Source: JADJLQ01 sp034439915
Lineage (GTDB): Bacteria; Bacteroidota; Bacteroidia; Chitinophagales; Saprospiraceae
Direction of reading: 5' to 3'
Assembly: GCA_034439915.1 (NCBI GenBank)
Contig: JAWXBI010000277.1
Span: forward strand, 1 to 6,977
Length of the DNA stretch: 6,977 nt
Shown: one piece after another, positions 1-6,892 of the stretch
Position numbering within the stretch: the first letter of the stretch is position 1
Layout of the letters: each line of letters begins with the position of its first letter
Made by a program: the position numbers and the translations under genes
The notes under the pieces: model-generated
Database searches by the model: none
Told to the model about the DNA's origin: nothing
What the model saw: only the letters and a program-made list of their open reading frames with translations

Positions 1-1199
1 AGGTATTCGGAGTAATTGGCAAAACCCTCATTCAGGGTAAGATTGGACCAGGATTCACAGGTGACATAATTGCCAAACCAATGATGAAACATCTCGTGCG
101 CAACGATGTTATCATTGGCATCATCGATGAGTTCCCGGTGTGTTTTTTGAATAAAATCACCAAAGACTACCGCCGTAGTATTTTCCATGGCACCACTCAC
201 ATATTTACGGACGATGATCTGACTAAATTTTTTCCAGGGATATTTTATACCCAGCTTTTCACTGAAAAAACTAAGCATTTCAGGTGTGTGGTTATAAATT
301 TCTTTAGCGTAAGCAGCATAGGGTTTGTCGACATAATATTCAAGGGGGATCTCTTTCCAGGTTTCTGTGACTCTGGCAAAAGGCCCGACAGCAATCATAT
401 ATAAATAGGGGGCTATAGGCTGGTCCATCAGCCAGGTATCTGTTCGGGTCTGATTGGTTGCATTTTTCGATGTACGCACCATCAGCCCGTTCGAAAGGGT
501 GAGCATACTATCGGGTACCGTAAGGGTAATCTCCCCTGTACATCGTACATTTGGTTTATCAATGGTCGGGAACCATCGACTGTTGTTTTCAGTTTCACCT
601 TGCGACCAGATTTGGCTGGGTAAATTGGGATCGGTATTGCGGGGATCAATAAAATATAATCCATCATCATCCGTAATGGCGGCACTGCCCCCGGTCGTGT
701 TGTTGGATGGATTGGCCCGGTAATCGATGGTGAGCTCTAAGGTGTCATGGCGTGTATACTTTTTCGTCAGGAAGATTTTTAATTTATTTCCATCGTACTG
801 GTGCTTAAGTTCTCCGGGCTGGCCAGTGTATGCGATAGAATTTATATCAAATCCTTTGGCGTCTAACTCCAGGGAATCAATAGTATAAAACAGTGGTTTT
901 AATTTTAACCTGGCAATGCCGGCTACCTGTTCGTTTTGCCAGTCAAATTTCAATTGCAGATTAAAATGTAATAAATCCCATCTCCGGGTATAAGTAGGTT
1001 GATATGGTAAAGATTCTTCTTCCATGCCGGTGAATTCTTCTTCTGGACTGACCACCATGGTATCCAATTGACGGAATTCAGTCAATTCCATCAGGGAGTC
1101 CGCCTCGGCAGGTTGGATTGGCGATTTGGCCGTTGCCTTCACACCAGAACACGCCTGGACCAACAGGGTAGTAAGAATCAGGAATACCAGATATTTCAT
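1..1199 (-). CDS. M1 family zinc metallopeptidase (aminopeptidase), lipoprotein, 3' end outside window
   Basis: The frame is open for 399 codons from the ATG at 1199 and runs off the window start, so the C-terminal helical domain is not seen; whole M1 enzymes are usually 550-850 residues. The N-terminus (MKYLVFLILTTLLVQAC) is a lipoprotein signal with the lipid cysteine at residue 17, followed by a loose linker to about residue 50. A beta-rich N-terminal domain follows, with the family stretch WSQGE...WFPTID near residues 196-210. The exopeptidase motif GAMEN is at residues 336-340. The zinc site is HEMFH at 368-372 with the third ligand E391, exactly 18 residues after the second histidine; E369 is the catalytic base. 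M1 enzymes remove N-terminal amino acids from peptides, and this one should sit in the periplasm or on a membrane surface. All visible catalytic residues are intact. The start follows the small membrane protein gene by 33 bp, so co-transcription is possible. Family is sure; specificity is unknown. Confidence 0.95.
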   Translation of the reverse strand, partial: MKYLVFLILTTLLVQACSGVKATAKSPIQPAEADSLMELTEFRQLDTMVVSPEEEFTGMEEESLPYQPTYTRRWDLLHFNLQLKFDWQNEQVAGIARLKLKPLFYTIDSLELDAKGFDINSIAYTGQPGELKHQYDGNKLKIFLTKKYTRHDTLELTIDYRANPSNNTTGGSAAITDDDGLYFIDPRNTDPNLPSQIWSQGETENNSRWFPTIDKPNVRCTGEITLTVPDSMLTLSNGLMVRTSKNATNQTRTDTWLMDQPIAPYLYMIAVGPFARVTETWKEIPLEYYVDKPYAAYAKEIYNHTPEMLSFFSEKLGIKYPWKKFSQIIVRKYVSGAMENTTAVVFGDFIQKTHRELIDDANDNIVAHEMFHHWFGNYVTCESWSNLTLNEGFANYSEY

Positions 1200-1232
1200 A
1201 AAGATCAGATTCGAGGAAATGAATTAAAAAGT

Positions 1233-1661
1233 TTAAGTCAGGGAGTCCCTGGACGAATAAAACCAGGCCATACCACAGCCTGAAAATATTAATCCGGTAA
1301 CAACAATGGGTGGTAAAAACGTAAATGTGATCATCACTGCAAATAGAACGCCGAAAACCACCATTTCAATGAATAATAAGCCCCTGAAAAGGGAAGAGTC
1401 CAGTTTTTTTCTCAGAAAGTATAGATTGATCCAGCCTCCCAGAACACAAATTAAGGGAAAACAGGCACTTAATCCGGTGAATAAATCATAGGTACTGCGT
1501 GAAAAACCTGCTCCCAGATCCTGTTTGTAATTAGTAAAAAGGTCAATGAGTTGTTTTTCCGTTTCATTAGTAGCCGCAGGTTTTCCCAGAAAACTCAGGG
1601 AATGTAAAAAAGCGGCTAAAAACTGAAAAGTAATCAGTGCAAACAAGGACTTTCTAAGCAT
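1233..1661 (-). CDS. Small four-helix integral membrane protein, function unknown
   Basis: A 142-residue protein with four likely membrane helices at about residues 5-24, 60-82, 93-115 and 116-135. The last two are joined by a tight turn around F-L-P-P (115-118). A hydrophilic segment of about 35 residues between helices 1 and 2 contains a lysine/aspartate-rich stretch and the motif FSRSTYDLFTGLS (53-65). A histidine (H20) lies at the end of helix 1. This layout, with His after helix 1 and an R-S-x-x-D-x-x-x-G block before helix 2, resembles from memory small uncharacterised membrane proteins of the LIC_13387 type; that match is weak and untested. No enzyme motif is visible. It sits 57 bp after the DUF1080 gene and 33 bp before the aminopeptidase gene, so it may be read through from either side. 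That it is a real gene is supported by its strongly membrane-like composition, a fit with the neighbours' strand and spacing, and the absence of any better competing frame. Confidence 0.8.
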   Translation of the reverse strand: MLRKSLFALITFQFLAAFLHSLSFLGKPAATNETEKQLIDLFTNYKQDLGAGFSRSTYDLFTGLSACFPLICVLGGWINLYFLRKKLDSSLFRGLLFIEMVVFGVLFAVMITFTFLPPIVVTGLIFSGCGMAWFYSSRDSLT

Positions 1662-1678
1662 AATACGATGTTGTTGCT

Positions 1679-1719
1679 AGGTACAAAGCAGGTGGTAGAA
1701 GGTTACAAAGCACCTTTGT
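1679..1719. repeat. Short direct repeat with adjoining palindrome between DUF1080 and membrane protein genes
   Basis: AGGTACAAAGCA (1679-1690) recurs with one inserted T as AGGTTACAAAGCA (1700-1712), the starts 21 bp apart, about two helix turns. The second copy also forms a perfect 6-bp inverted repeat ACAAAG-CAC-CTTTGT (1705-1719) touching the DUF1080 stop codon. The stem is AT-rich and not followed by a U tract, so it is not a good terminator. An operator or chance are both possible. Confidence 0.35.
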
Positions 1720-2321
1720 TATTTCAATACTTTGACAAACATATTTCTCCACCGTACTTTAATCCCACCCCCATCGTGGATCTGCAAGGCCAGTTGGCCG
1801 GTACGACTCCCGATCATATCATCCTTAAGGGTTATCATTTTGTGACCGTTGAGCCAGGTGGTGACCTTATTGTTTTTGACCAGGATACGCATGGTGTTCC
1901 AGTCATCGGCTTTCAGGTACTTTGTATCCTTTCCCCCCGTAGGCTTAATCAGCCAGCCTCTTTTATATGATTCGTAAATGCCCCCGGTGCTGTGCCCGGC
2001 TGGGGCTACTTCCGCCTGCCACCCAGTGACCCGTGTACCTTCGAAAGAGGAATGAAAAAAAACACCACTATTGCCATCTGCTTCCTGTTTAAACTCCAGT
2101 CTGAGGTCAAAATTTTTGAATGATTCTTGCGTAGCCAGATATCCATAACCTTTGTCGGGTCCGCTGGCACAAACCAATTCCCCGTTTTCAACATACCATT
2201 TTTCGGTACCGACCACGGTCCAGCCGTCCAGGTTTTTGGTATTAAAAAGTTGTTTTAAAGGCTGGGCTTCAGCGCATATTAAACCGCATACGCTCAGTAA
2301 GACACTAAAAATTAATTTCAT
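1719..2321 (-). CDS. DUF1080 / 3-keto-disaccharide hydrolase-like exported protein
   Basis: A 200-residue protein with a Sec signal peptide (residues 1-19, cleavage likely at AEA|QP) and then one complete concanavalin-like beta-sandwich domain of the DUF1080 (3keto-disac_hyd) family. Recognisable family blocks in order: LFNTKNLDGWTVVG (25-38), NSGVFFHS (84-91), GWQAEVAP (100-107), GGIYES..RGWL (113-124), WNTMRILV (141-148), WLNGH (156-160) and LALQIHDGGGIKVRWRN (177-193). Studied family members cleave 3-keto-glycosides or bind sugars; that chemistry is family knowledge and is not proven for this sequence. The single-domain length is normal, with no fused cytochrome or CBM. It begins 24 bp after the DUF6786-like lipoprotein gene, which fits one transcript and a shared sugar substrate. 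No dehydrogenase that could make a 3-keto sugar (Gfo/Idh/MocA or GMC type) is in the window, so the partner enzyme would lie elsewhere. No cysteine lies in a good lipobox, so a soluble periplasmic or secreted form is expected. Confidence 0.92.
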   Translation of the reverse strand: MKLIFSVLLSVCGLICAEAQPLKQLFNTKNLDGWTVVGTEKWYVENGELVCASGPDKGYGYLATQESFKNFDLRLEFKQEADGNSGVFFHSSFEGTRVTGWQAEVAPAGHSTGGIYESYKRGWLIKPTGGKDTKYLKADDWNTMRILVKNNKVTTWLNGHKMITLKDDMIGSRTGQLALQIHDGGGIKVRWRNMFVKVLK

Positions 2322-2345
2322 TATAAGAACATTTTAAAATATAAA

Positions 2346-3635
2346 TTATTGAGGAAATGCATTCCGTATATCATTGAGTCCGACTCCAAGGATTTTCCTG
2401 GATATCGCATCCAGGCTGGCTTCCTTGCCCATAAAATGGAGGGTACGATGTTTATGGTCTATGGTTTCACCCGGTTTTAGTTGAGCTGCTCGGGAGGAGG
2501 ACTCGATTTCATAAAAAGGTCCGAGTTGGGTGCCGTTTTCCATAGGTCCATCATTATAGGCATTCACGACATCTCCAGAAAAAGGGTTATCCTGAATTTT
2601 CCATTGAGAATTAACGTATTCACCCGGTGTATCGGGTAGCGTAAATTCAACGATAGTCAATATATTCCGTTCTTCGTCAAAGCTGCCGCATACCGGTTTT
2701 GCCCTAAAGGTATTGATCCCGATTTTACTTCGCAAATGTCCATCAGCTTTAAAATAAAAAACATTCGGGTCCATTTTGAGCCGGTCCCCGGGAACCTTGC
2801 CAAAATAATCATCCGTTACCAGGGCTCCCATATTGGCCTCAGCTCCCCCTTTGTAGGGTATGACCACGGTGGCTGAGGGAGAAGGTTTAAACATGCCGAG
2901 GATCCAGATCGAGGGCATTCCGGTTGATTTATTCCATTCATTTTGTCCGGTGTTTCGCAGGATATTCAGACTTTCAAAACCTACTCCTTTGATATCATCT
3001 TTAATCTGAAGACCGTGTTCGAAAAGAAATGCTGCGGGAGAAAGGATTTTGATCTGCCGGCTGAGAGCGATGTCGAGGATGGTATTGGAATAATTTGTGA
3101 GGTTTAATTTTTTAAAAAATGACACTTCGTTGGAGGCAATCGAAATAATTTCAAAATTCTCTGAATCAAACCCATAAGGGACTTGCCAGTTGTCAAATAT
3201 AAATTCAGAGCCGGGCTTAAAATACAAGGAAAATTGCCCTCCTTCGGGGCCCAACCAAATGCGGTCTTCCCCACCATAAGCATTCATATGTTCTGCGTTT
3301 TCACCTGAACCAATAAGGTCATAATTGAGCCAGCCAAAACTATAACCGTTAAGACCTTCAGCCGTGCTGGTCAGGACCCTGCCCTGAAAATCCGGACTTA
3401 CGAGCACCATGCCCTTAAAGTTTTCATCATGCAATAAAATCGGAGTTTTTCTTTGACGGATAAATTTCAGATCGTAGCCGAAAGTATTGCGTTCATAGTC
3501 CTTCATTGTTTCATCCAGGATCCATTGACGAAGGTCATTGGGATTTTTAATCACCGGGATATTCGATGTTGGTCCTTTACAAGTTGCCAGGGCGGCAACC
3601 AAAAAAGTGAATAAAACAATAGAAAACCATTTCAT
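2346..3635 (-). CDS. DUF6786-like lipoprotein, possible mutarotase-type sugar-binding fold
   Basis: A 429-residue protein beginning with a lipoprotein signal (MKWFSIVLFTFLVAALATC, lipid cysteine C19; the threonine before it is unusual but tolerated). The strongest block is AYGGEDRIWLGPEGGQFS (119-136). Others are GMPSIWILGMF (239-249), NDGPMENGTQLGPFYEIES (361-379) and PGETIDHKHRTLHF (388-401). I recall these as marks of DUF6786, an uncharacterised lipoprotein family of Bacteroidota; the label is from memory. The C-terminal pattern, an acidic YEIESS strand then L-x-PGE and paired histidines (H394, H396), resembles galactose-mutarotase-like beta-sandwich domains, where such residues line the sugar site. 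An enzymatic or sugar-binding role on saccharides is therefore inferred only. It lies 31 bp after the propeller lipoprotein gene and 24 bp before the DUF1080 gene, the tightest grouping in the window. It is probably anchored in the outer membrane or periplasm. Length is complete and no disruption is seen. Confidence 0.85.
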   Translation of the reverse strand: MKWFSIVLFTFLVAALATCKGPTSNIPVIKNPNDLRQWILDETMKDYERNTFGYDLKFIRQRKTPILLHDENFKGMVLVSPDFQGRVLTSTAEGLNGYSFGWLNYDLIGSGENAEHMNAYGGEDRIWLGPEGGQFSLYFKPGSEFIFDNWQVPYGFDSENFEIISIASNEVSFFKKLNLTNYSNTILDIALSRQIKILSPAAFLFEHGLQIKDDIKGVGFESLNILRNTGQNEWNKSTGMPSIWILGMFKPSPSATVVIPYKGGAEANMGALVTDDYFGKVPGDRLKMDPNVFYFKADGHLRSKIGINTFRAKPVCGSFDEERNILTIVEFTLPDTPGEYVNSQWKIQDNPFSGDVVNAYNDGPMENGTQLGPFYEIESSSRAAQLKPGETIDHKHRTLHFMGKEASLDAISRKILGVGLNDIRNAFPQ

Positions 3636-3666
3636 AACAGTATATTAAATAGAGGTGATAACATGA

Positions 3667-4641
3667 TTATTTTATTTCCCACCGGCTAAATCCCGGTTGT
3701 CCGGAAACCGGTGCAGCCAGACCCCAACCTAATTGGGATAAATCCCCATTTCCACGGGCGAATTTGATCTGCAAAGGGAATTTTTCTTTGAGTTTTGAAA
3801 ATTTTAAGCCATCAGGAGCAATCCAGGCATTTTGAGTTTCAGTAAATATGGCCAATACGCTAAGTCTGTGTTTCTGAATTAAGGTAGGCACTCCATCCAG
3901 CAAGGCCCTTGAATTATTTTGTTTGATATGGTTTTCGTTAATATTGGCAGAAACAGCCAACCCTGTTCGCGCAGTGCCACCGAATTTGTCCATACCACTG
4001 TAATAAAGCCAAATCTGGCCGTTCATATTGATTGGGTTGGGGTCATCGACTTTAAAGGCATCAAACTTCCCGGACTGTTCACTGGGTTCCAAAACCGGCT
4101 TGCCACTATTGAGTTTGATAGCCAGACGGATAGGGCCATCCTCATTAAAAATCAGTTTGGAGATACCTATTGAAGTGCGGTTGGCCGGAGACCCGTCCTG
4201 ACCTGTAAATCCATTGGTCACTCCTACATAATATAGATAAAAAAAATCGTTGTCCGTAACTTTGATGACGGCAGGTTTGCTCACTCCCGCTCCATCAAAC
4301 TGATCCGGCATCCCGGTGTTGATCAGGAGTCCCTGGTCTGACCAGGTATGACCCTGGTCCCTGGAAAAGGCATAATGAATAGTCCCTCCATATCCCGAAC
4401 CTGCGAGTGGTGAATTCACTGGTTCCTTAACATAAAAAACATAAGAAAACCCATTTTGGCTGATGATATTGCTGGGCTGGGAAATGGTAAATCGGTCATC
4501 CGGTTCCCAACCGGCAGTAGCTGTCAGATTTACGGATTTCCCCGCCAATATATTTTCAGCTTCGGCAGTATTGGAATCCGATTTACAAGAAATAAAAAAC
4601 AAAGAAATAGTTAACAGAATCAATACCGGAAAAAAGCGCAT
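3667..4641 (-). CDS. Lipoprotein with a glycosidase-like beta-propeller and one Asp-box
   Basis: A 324-residue protein. The signal MRFFPVLILLTISLFFISC has a clear lipobox (I-S-C, lipid cysteine C19), then a short Ser/Asp/Glu-rich tether. The body is repeated beta-blade sequence: an aromatic strand (FSYVFYV, 65-71), then IHYAFSRDQGHTW (88-100) holding a textbook Asp-box SxDxGxTW at 93-100, then KPAVIK..DNDFFYLYYVG (122-140) and DDPNPI..GQIWLYYSG (199-216). These paired 'substrate aspartate plus YLYY' strands are typical of the five-bladed GH43/GH32/GH117 superfamily, while the Asp-box is more typical of sialidase-like propellers. D116, D199/D200 and E185 are candidate acidic site residues. The position where GH43-type enzymes have their first aspartate reads SQPSNI (54-59), so the canonical base seems absent. 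It may be a hydrolase of an unassigned family or a binding protein. It is the first gene after the likely promoter at 4661-4668. Confidence 0.85.
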   Translation of the reverse strand: MRFFPVLILLTISLFFISCKSDSNTAEAENILAGKSVNLTATAGWEPDDRFTISQPSNIISQNGFSYVFYVKEPVNSPLAGSGYGGTIHYAFSRDQGHTWSDQGLLINTGMPDQFDGAGVSKPAVIKVTDNDFFYLYYVGVTNGFTGQDGSPANRTSIGISKLIFNEDGPIRLAIKLNSGKPVLEPSEQSGKFDAFKVDDPNPINMNGQIWLYYSGMDKFGGTARTGLAVSANINENHIKQNNSRALLDGVPTLIQKHRLSVLAIFTETQNAWIAPDGLKFSKLKEKFPLQIKFARGNGDLSQLGWGLAAPVSGQPGFSRWEIK

Positions 4642-4660
4642 ATTAAGATTTATAAGGCCG

Positions 4661-4668
4661 CAAAATTA
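4661..4668 (-). promoter_or_regulatory. Candidate Bacteroidota -7 promoter box
   Basis: The minus strand reads TAATTTTG, a perfect match to the Bacteroidota -7 consensus TAnnTTTG, ending 19 nt before the ATG at 4641. That would give a leader of roughly a dozen bases, acceptable for this phylum. No TTTG-like -33 element sits about 19-21 nt upstream; the only TTG (4680-4678) is too close. The same 8-mer pattern also turns up by chance elsewhere in the window, so the case rests on its position just ahead of the first gene of a tight gene run. Confidence 0.4.
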
Positions 4669-4761
4669 CAGAAAAAACAAGCAGTTTTAGGGTAAGATTA
4701 TGGAGAAAGACAAGTCCAAGGGTTTAGGCCCGGAACCTGCCCGCTTAAAACACTCAGGAAG

Positions 4762-5901
4762 TTAATTTTTCATCAATAAATTCAATAGCTTTCTGTCCAG
4801 CTTGTTGCCGTACCAATCTTCATATACGATATCCTCCCTTCGGCTATTCATGACCCCAAAATCCCCCGAAAATTCCCAAAGTGCAAAGCCGATTTTATTC
4901 TGATGAAGTATATCCAGCACGTCGCCAAACCAGGCAAGGAATACGTCGTGCGGGGTTTTGTTCCAGCAGCCGCATTCCCCACAGTGTACCCCGACACCCT
5001 GTTTGGTCAGTTCGATCCATGGTTTGTAATATTCATCCAGCAGAGCACGGCTGAGGTAGCGGTCCCCAACCTGTCCGGGCCAGAGTGGTTTGGGCAGGTT
5101 ATCCGGGTCTTTATTGGCCCAAGGCGCTTTGTAATGAGAGATGATACCTGGATTGTACCCCCGGCAACTTTGGGCGATATCGAGATCAATGAGTTCGGGG
5201 ATGACGGTATTGCCTACATTATTGCCGTCGGCGATGATTAGATGTTTTTTGTTTTCTTTTCGTATGCCGGCAGCAGCGGCTATGGCCAGTTCGCGGTATA
5301 AAGGCCCGGGTACGGCGGTCCTGGCCGAGTGCTGATCATTCATGTCTTCCCGTACACAGGGTTCGTTGAGCAGATCAAAACTGATTTTTTTGCGGGAGGT
5401 AGTTTTGAATTTTTTAGCCCAAAGGTTCCAATGGAAAACAAAGGCATCCATGGCAGCTTTGTCTTTCCATAAATTATAGGGTTCATGAAAGCCGGCATTG
5501 ATACAATATCCCGGTGCGCGATGCAGGTTGAGGCTGACGTGCATTTTATATTTATGAGCGAGGTGGACCAGTTGTTCGATCTTATCGGTAGCCTGGGTAT
5601 TGATTTTATACACATCATCCGGTTTGATATTTTTGGTGCGGTCGATATCCAGATAATAGGGGTAGGCCATGGGTAGGCGCACAAAATCAAACCCCCAGTC
5701 CTGCATCCATTTAAAATGTTCCTCTTTGGTTTGAGGTCGGGATTGGGAGGGATTAGGATTAAAAAAGTCCAGCAGGTTAAATCCCTTCCAGGCAGGGATT
5801 TTATTTTTAGGTTTAGTTAGGGAGGAGAAAGGATCCAGATCACCGATCCCCAGGGCTAAGGATGCAGAGCTGGAATATTGTAAAAAATCGCGTCTATTCA
5901 T
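4762..5901 (-). CDS. Glycoside hydrolase family 5 (cellulase-type), Tat-type signal
   Basis: A 379-residue protein with the N-terminus MNRRDFLQ and a weakly hydrophobic stretch (SASLALGIG), a twin-arginine type export signal, so it is likely folded before export. The rest is one (beta/alpha)8 GH5 catalytic domain with all family active-site residues visible: R75 in FVRLP, H127 in LNLHRAPGY (124-132), N179 and acid/base E180 in FDLLNEP (175-181), H256-Y257 in ISHYKAPW, nucleophile E309 in HCGECGCWN (306-314), and W342 in ALWEFSGDFG. GH5 enzymes cut beta-1,4-linked glucans, mannans and related glycans by a retaining mechanism; subfamily and substrate cannot be read here. There is no carbohydrate-binding module and the length is that of a catalytic domain alone. 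The start is fixed by the RR signal. It is 115 bp downstream of the broken barrel gene and 120 bp upstream of the propeller lipoprotein gene, so it may have its own promoter, though no convincing one was found. Confidence 0.95.
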   Translation of the reverse strand: MNRRDFLQYSSSASLALGIGDLDPFSSLTKPKNKIPAWKGFNLLDFFNPNPSQSRPQTKEEHFKWMQDWGFDFVRLPMAYPYYLDIDRTKNIKPDDVYKINTQATDKIEQLVHLAHKYKMHVSLNLHRAPGYCINAGFHEPYNLWKDKAAMDAFVFHWNLWAKKFKTTSRKKISFDLLNEPCVREDMNDQHSARTAVPGPLYRELAIAAAAGIRKENKKHLIIADGNNVGNTVIPELIDLDIAQSCRGYNPGIISHYKAPWANKDPDNLPKPLWPGQVGDRYLSRALLDEYYKPWIELTKQGVGVHCGECGCWNKTPHDVFLAWFGDVLDILHQNKIGFALWEFSGDFGVMNSRREDIVYEDWYGNKLDRKLLNLLMKN

Positions 5902-6016
5902 ACATATGGTCTTTAGAAATTAAGGTAATTATATTTTTACATATTTTAGATAGTCAATCCAAATCAATCCATGTTAAAACACATAGCATCTATAGGCGTT
6001 GTTGATTAAATCCTGA

Positions 6017-6767
6017 TCAATCAAAATGATAATTGATCGTAAAAAAAGTGATTGTACTAAAACCTAAATGGTATCGCCAATTGTATTTATAAATTTCTTC
6101 AGTAAAACCGTATCCATTATCGCCACCACTGTAGGATGACAAATGGTAGTAAAAATCTCGTATTCTAAAATAAGTTGCAGTACAAACGAAATTGGTCTCG
6201 CAGGAGATTGAAAGTCTTTTGGAAATAGAATACTGGACACCTAAGGATGGTCGGAGTGAAACGCCATATCCCCGGGATGTAAAGAATTTAGCAGTAATAA
6301 TATCTGTGCTGTCAGGCATCCTGATATCCAAATAGCCAATTCCATTCGGTAAATCCACCTTGTGTCGTTCATAATTTAAGATGACACCAATGAATAATAC
6401 CAATTTATTGATTTGAAGGCATGATTTTTTGAATACCTGCTGAGGTGGCCATGAAGAGTTTCTCTTCTTCCCGGTCATAAAGAGTTTCGATAAAAACAGT
6501 AGCCAGGTTATTATCCATCACGATATCTAAATCTTTATCATATACTCTATCATAATTAAATCCCAAGCCAAAACGCCAGGTTGTCCGGGCTGAAACATGT
6601 TTTTTCAGGAGTAAGGAGATGGGTTTAGAAGGATCTCCACCAGCGTTGAGACCAATACCCAGCTCCCATTTATATCGGTCTGTGATAAATGTGGTATCCT
6701 GTGCTAAGGCCTGCTCAACCCCAAAAAATATAAAAAAGAAAAAACAGTAGGCGATAAATTTATTCAT
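6017..6767 (-). pseudogene. Outer-membrane beta-barrel protein gene split by a frameshift
   Basis: Two overlapping frames make one protein. The first starts with the ATG at 6767, has a Sec signal (cleavage likely ALA|QD after residue 22), then alternating barrel strands such as WELGIGLNAGG and WRFGLGFNYD (64-73), and stops at 6405 after 120 residues. The second frame continues with NKLVLFIGVILNYERHK, GVSLRPSLGVQYSISKRL and a C-terminal strand TFFTINYHFD, the aromatic end typical of barrels; its own ATG at 6478 encodes a non-barrel lead-in and is not a real start. The whole span is 751 bases, one more than a multiple of three. Removing one base between about 6405 and 6440 gives a 249-residue protein. 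A run of six T (6425-6430; A on the coding strand) is the likeliest slip site. It could be a sequencing error, a true pseudogene, or a phase-variable gene. Its ligand is unknown and it resembles no transport family I recognise. Confidence 0.75.
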
Positions 6768-6892
6768 ACGGTTGCGATTAGATGTGAGCAGTAAGATATT
6801 AAATAGCGGATACTTTCCCGCCCAGGTACTTGAGGGGAATGGTTTATGATAGACTATATTAATGGAGCTATTGAACTGAATAAAAACTAGAC
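6768..6892. other. Upstream region of the barrel gene, no gene seen
   Basis: This 125-bp stretch lies between the barrel gene start and the 13-bp tandem repeat. No open frame, tRNA-like fold or TAnnTTTG box on the minus strand was found. At its far end ACTGAA (6875-6880) pairs with TTCAGT (6893-6898) across 12 bases, the second arm being the start of the first repeat copy. Confidence 0.6.

Noticed and set aside
81..723. Plus-strand open frames of 107 and 89 codons at 81-404 and 454-723
   Set aside because: They run antisense to the M1 aminopeptidase, whose GAMEN and HExxH-18-E motifs prove the minus-strand frame.
1736..1743. Perfect minus-strand TAnnTTTG box (TATGTTTG) ahead of the membrane protein gene
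   Set aside because: It sits within the last codons of the DUF1080 gene, 75 bp from the next start, with no -33 element. A six-fixed-base pattern is expected once or twice per strand by chance in this window.
4332..4364. Perfect palindrome CCTGGTC-T-GACCAGG plus two further CCTGG copies
   Set aside because: It lies inside the propeller gene and is explained by the codons of the repeated D-Q-G segments around the Asp-box; no regulatory role is supported.
4690..4761. Possible intrinsic terminator after GH5
   Set aside because: Only 3-bp GC stems could be drawn (for example around GGGTTTAGGCCC) and no T tract follows on the minus strand.
4903..5690. Several open frames of 60-116 codons on both strands across the GH5 gene
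   Set aside because: They overlap a GH5 domain with every catalytic residue present, and their translations have no domain character; they are shadow frames.
5960..5967. Near-match -7 box TTGATTTG upstream of GH5
   Set aside because: The key A of TAnnTTTG is replaced by T and no TTTG lies at the -33 spacing, so it is too weak to annotate as a promoter.
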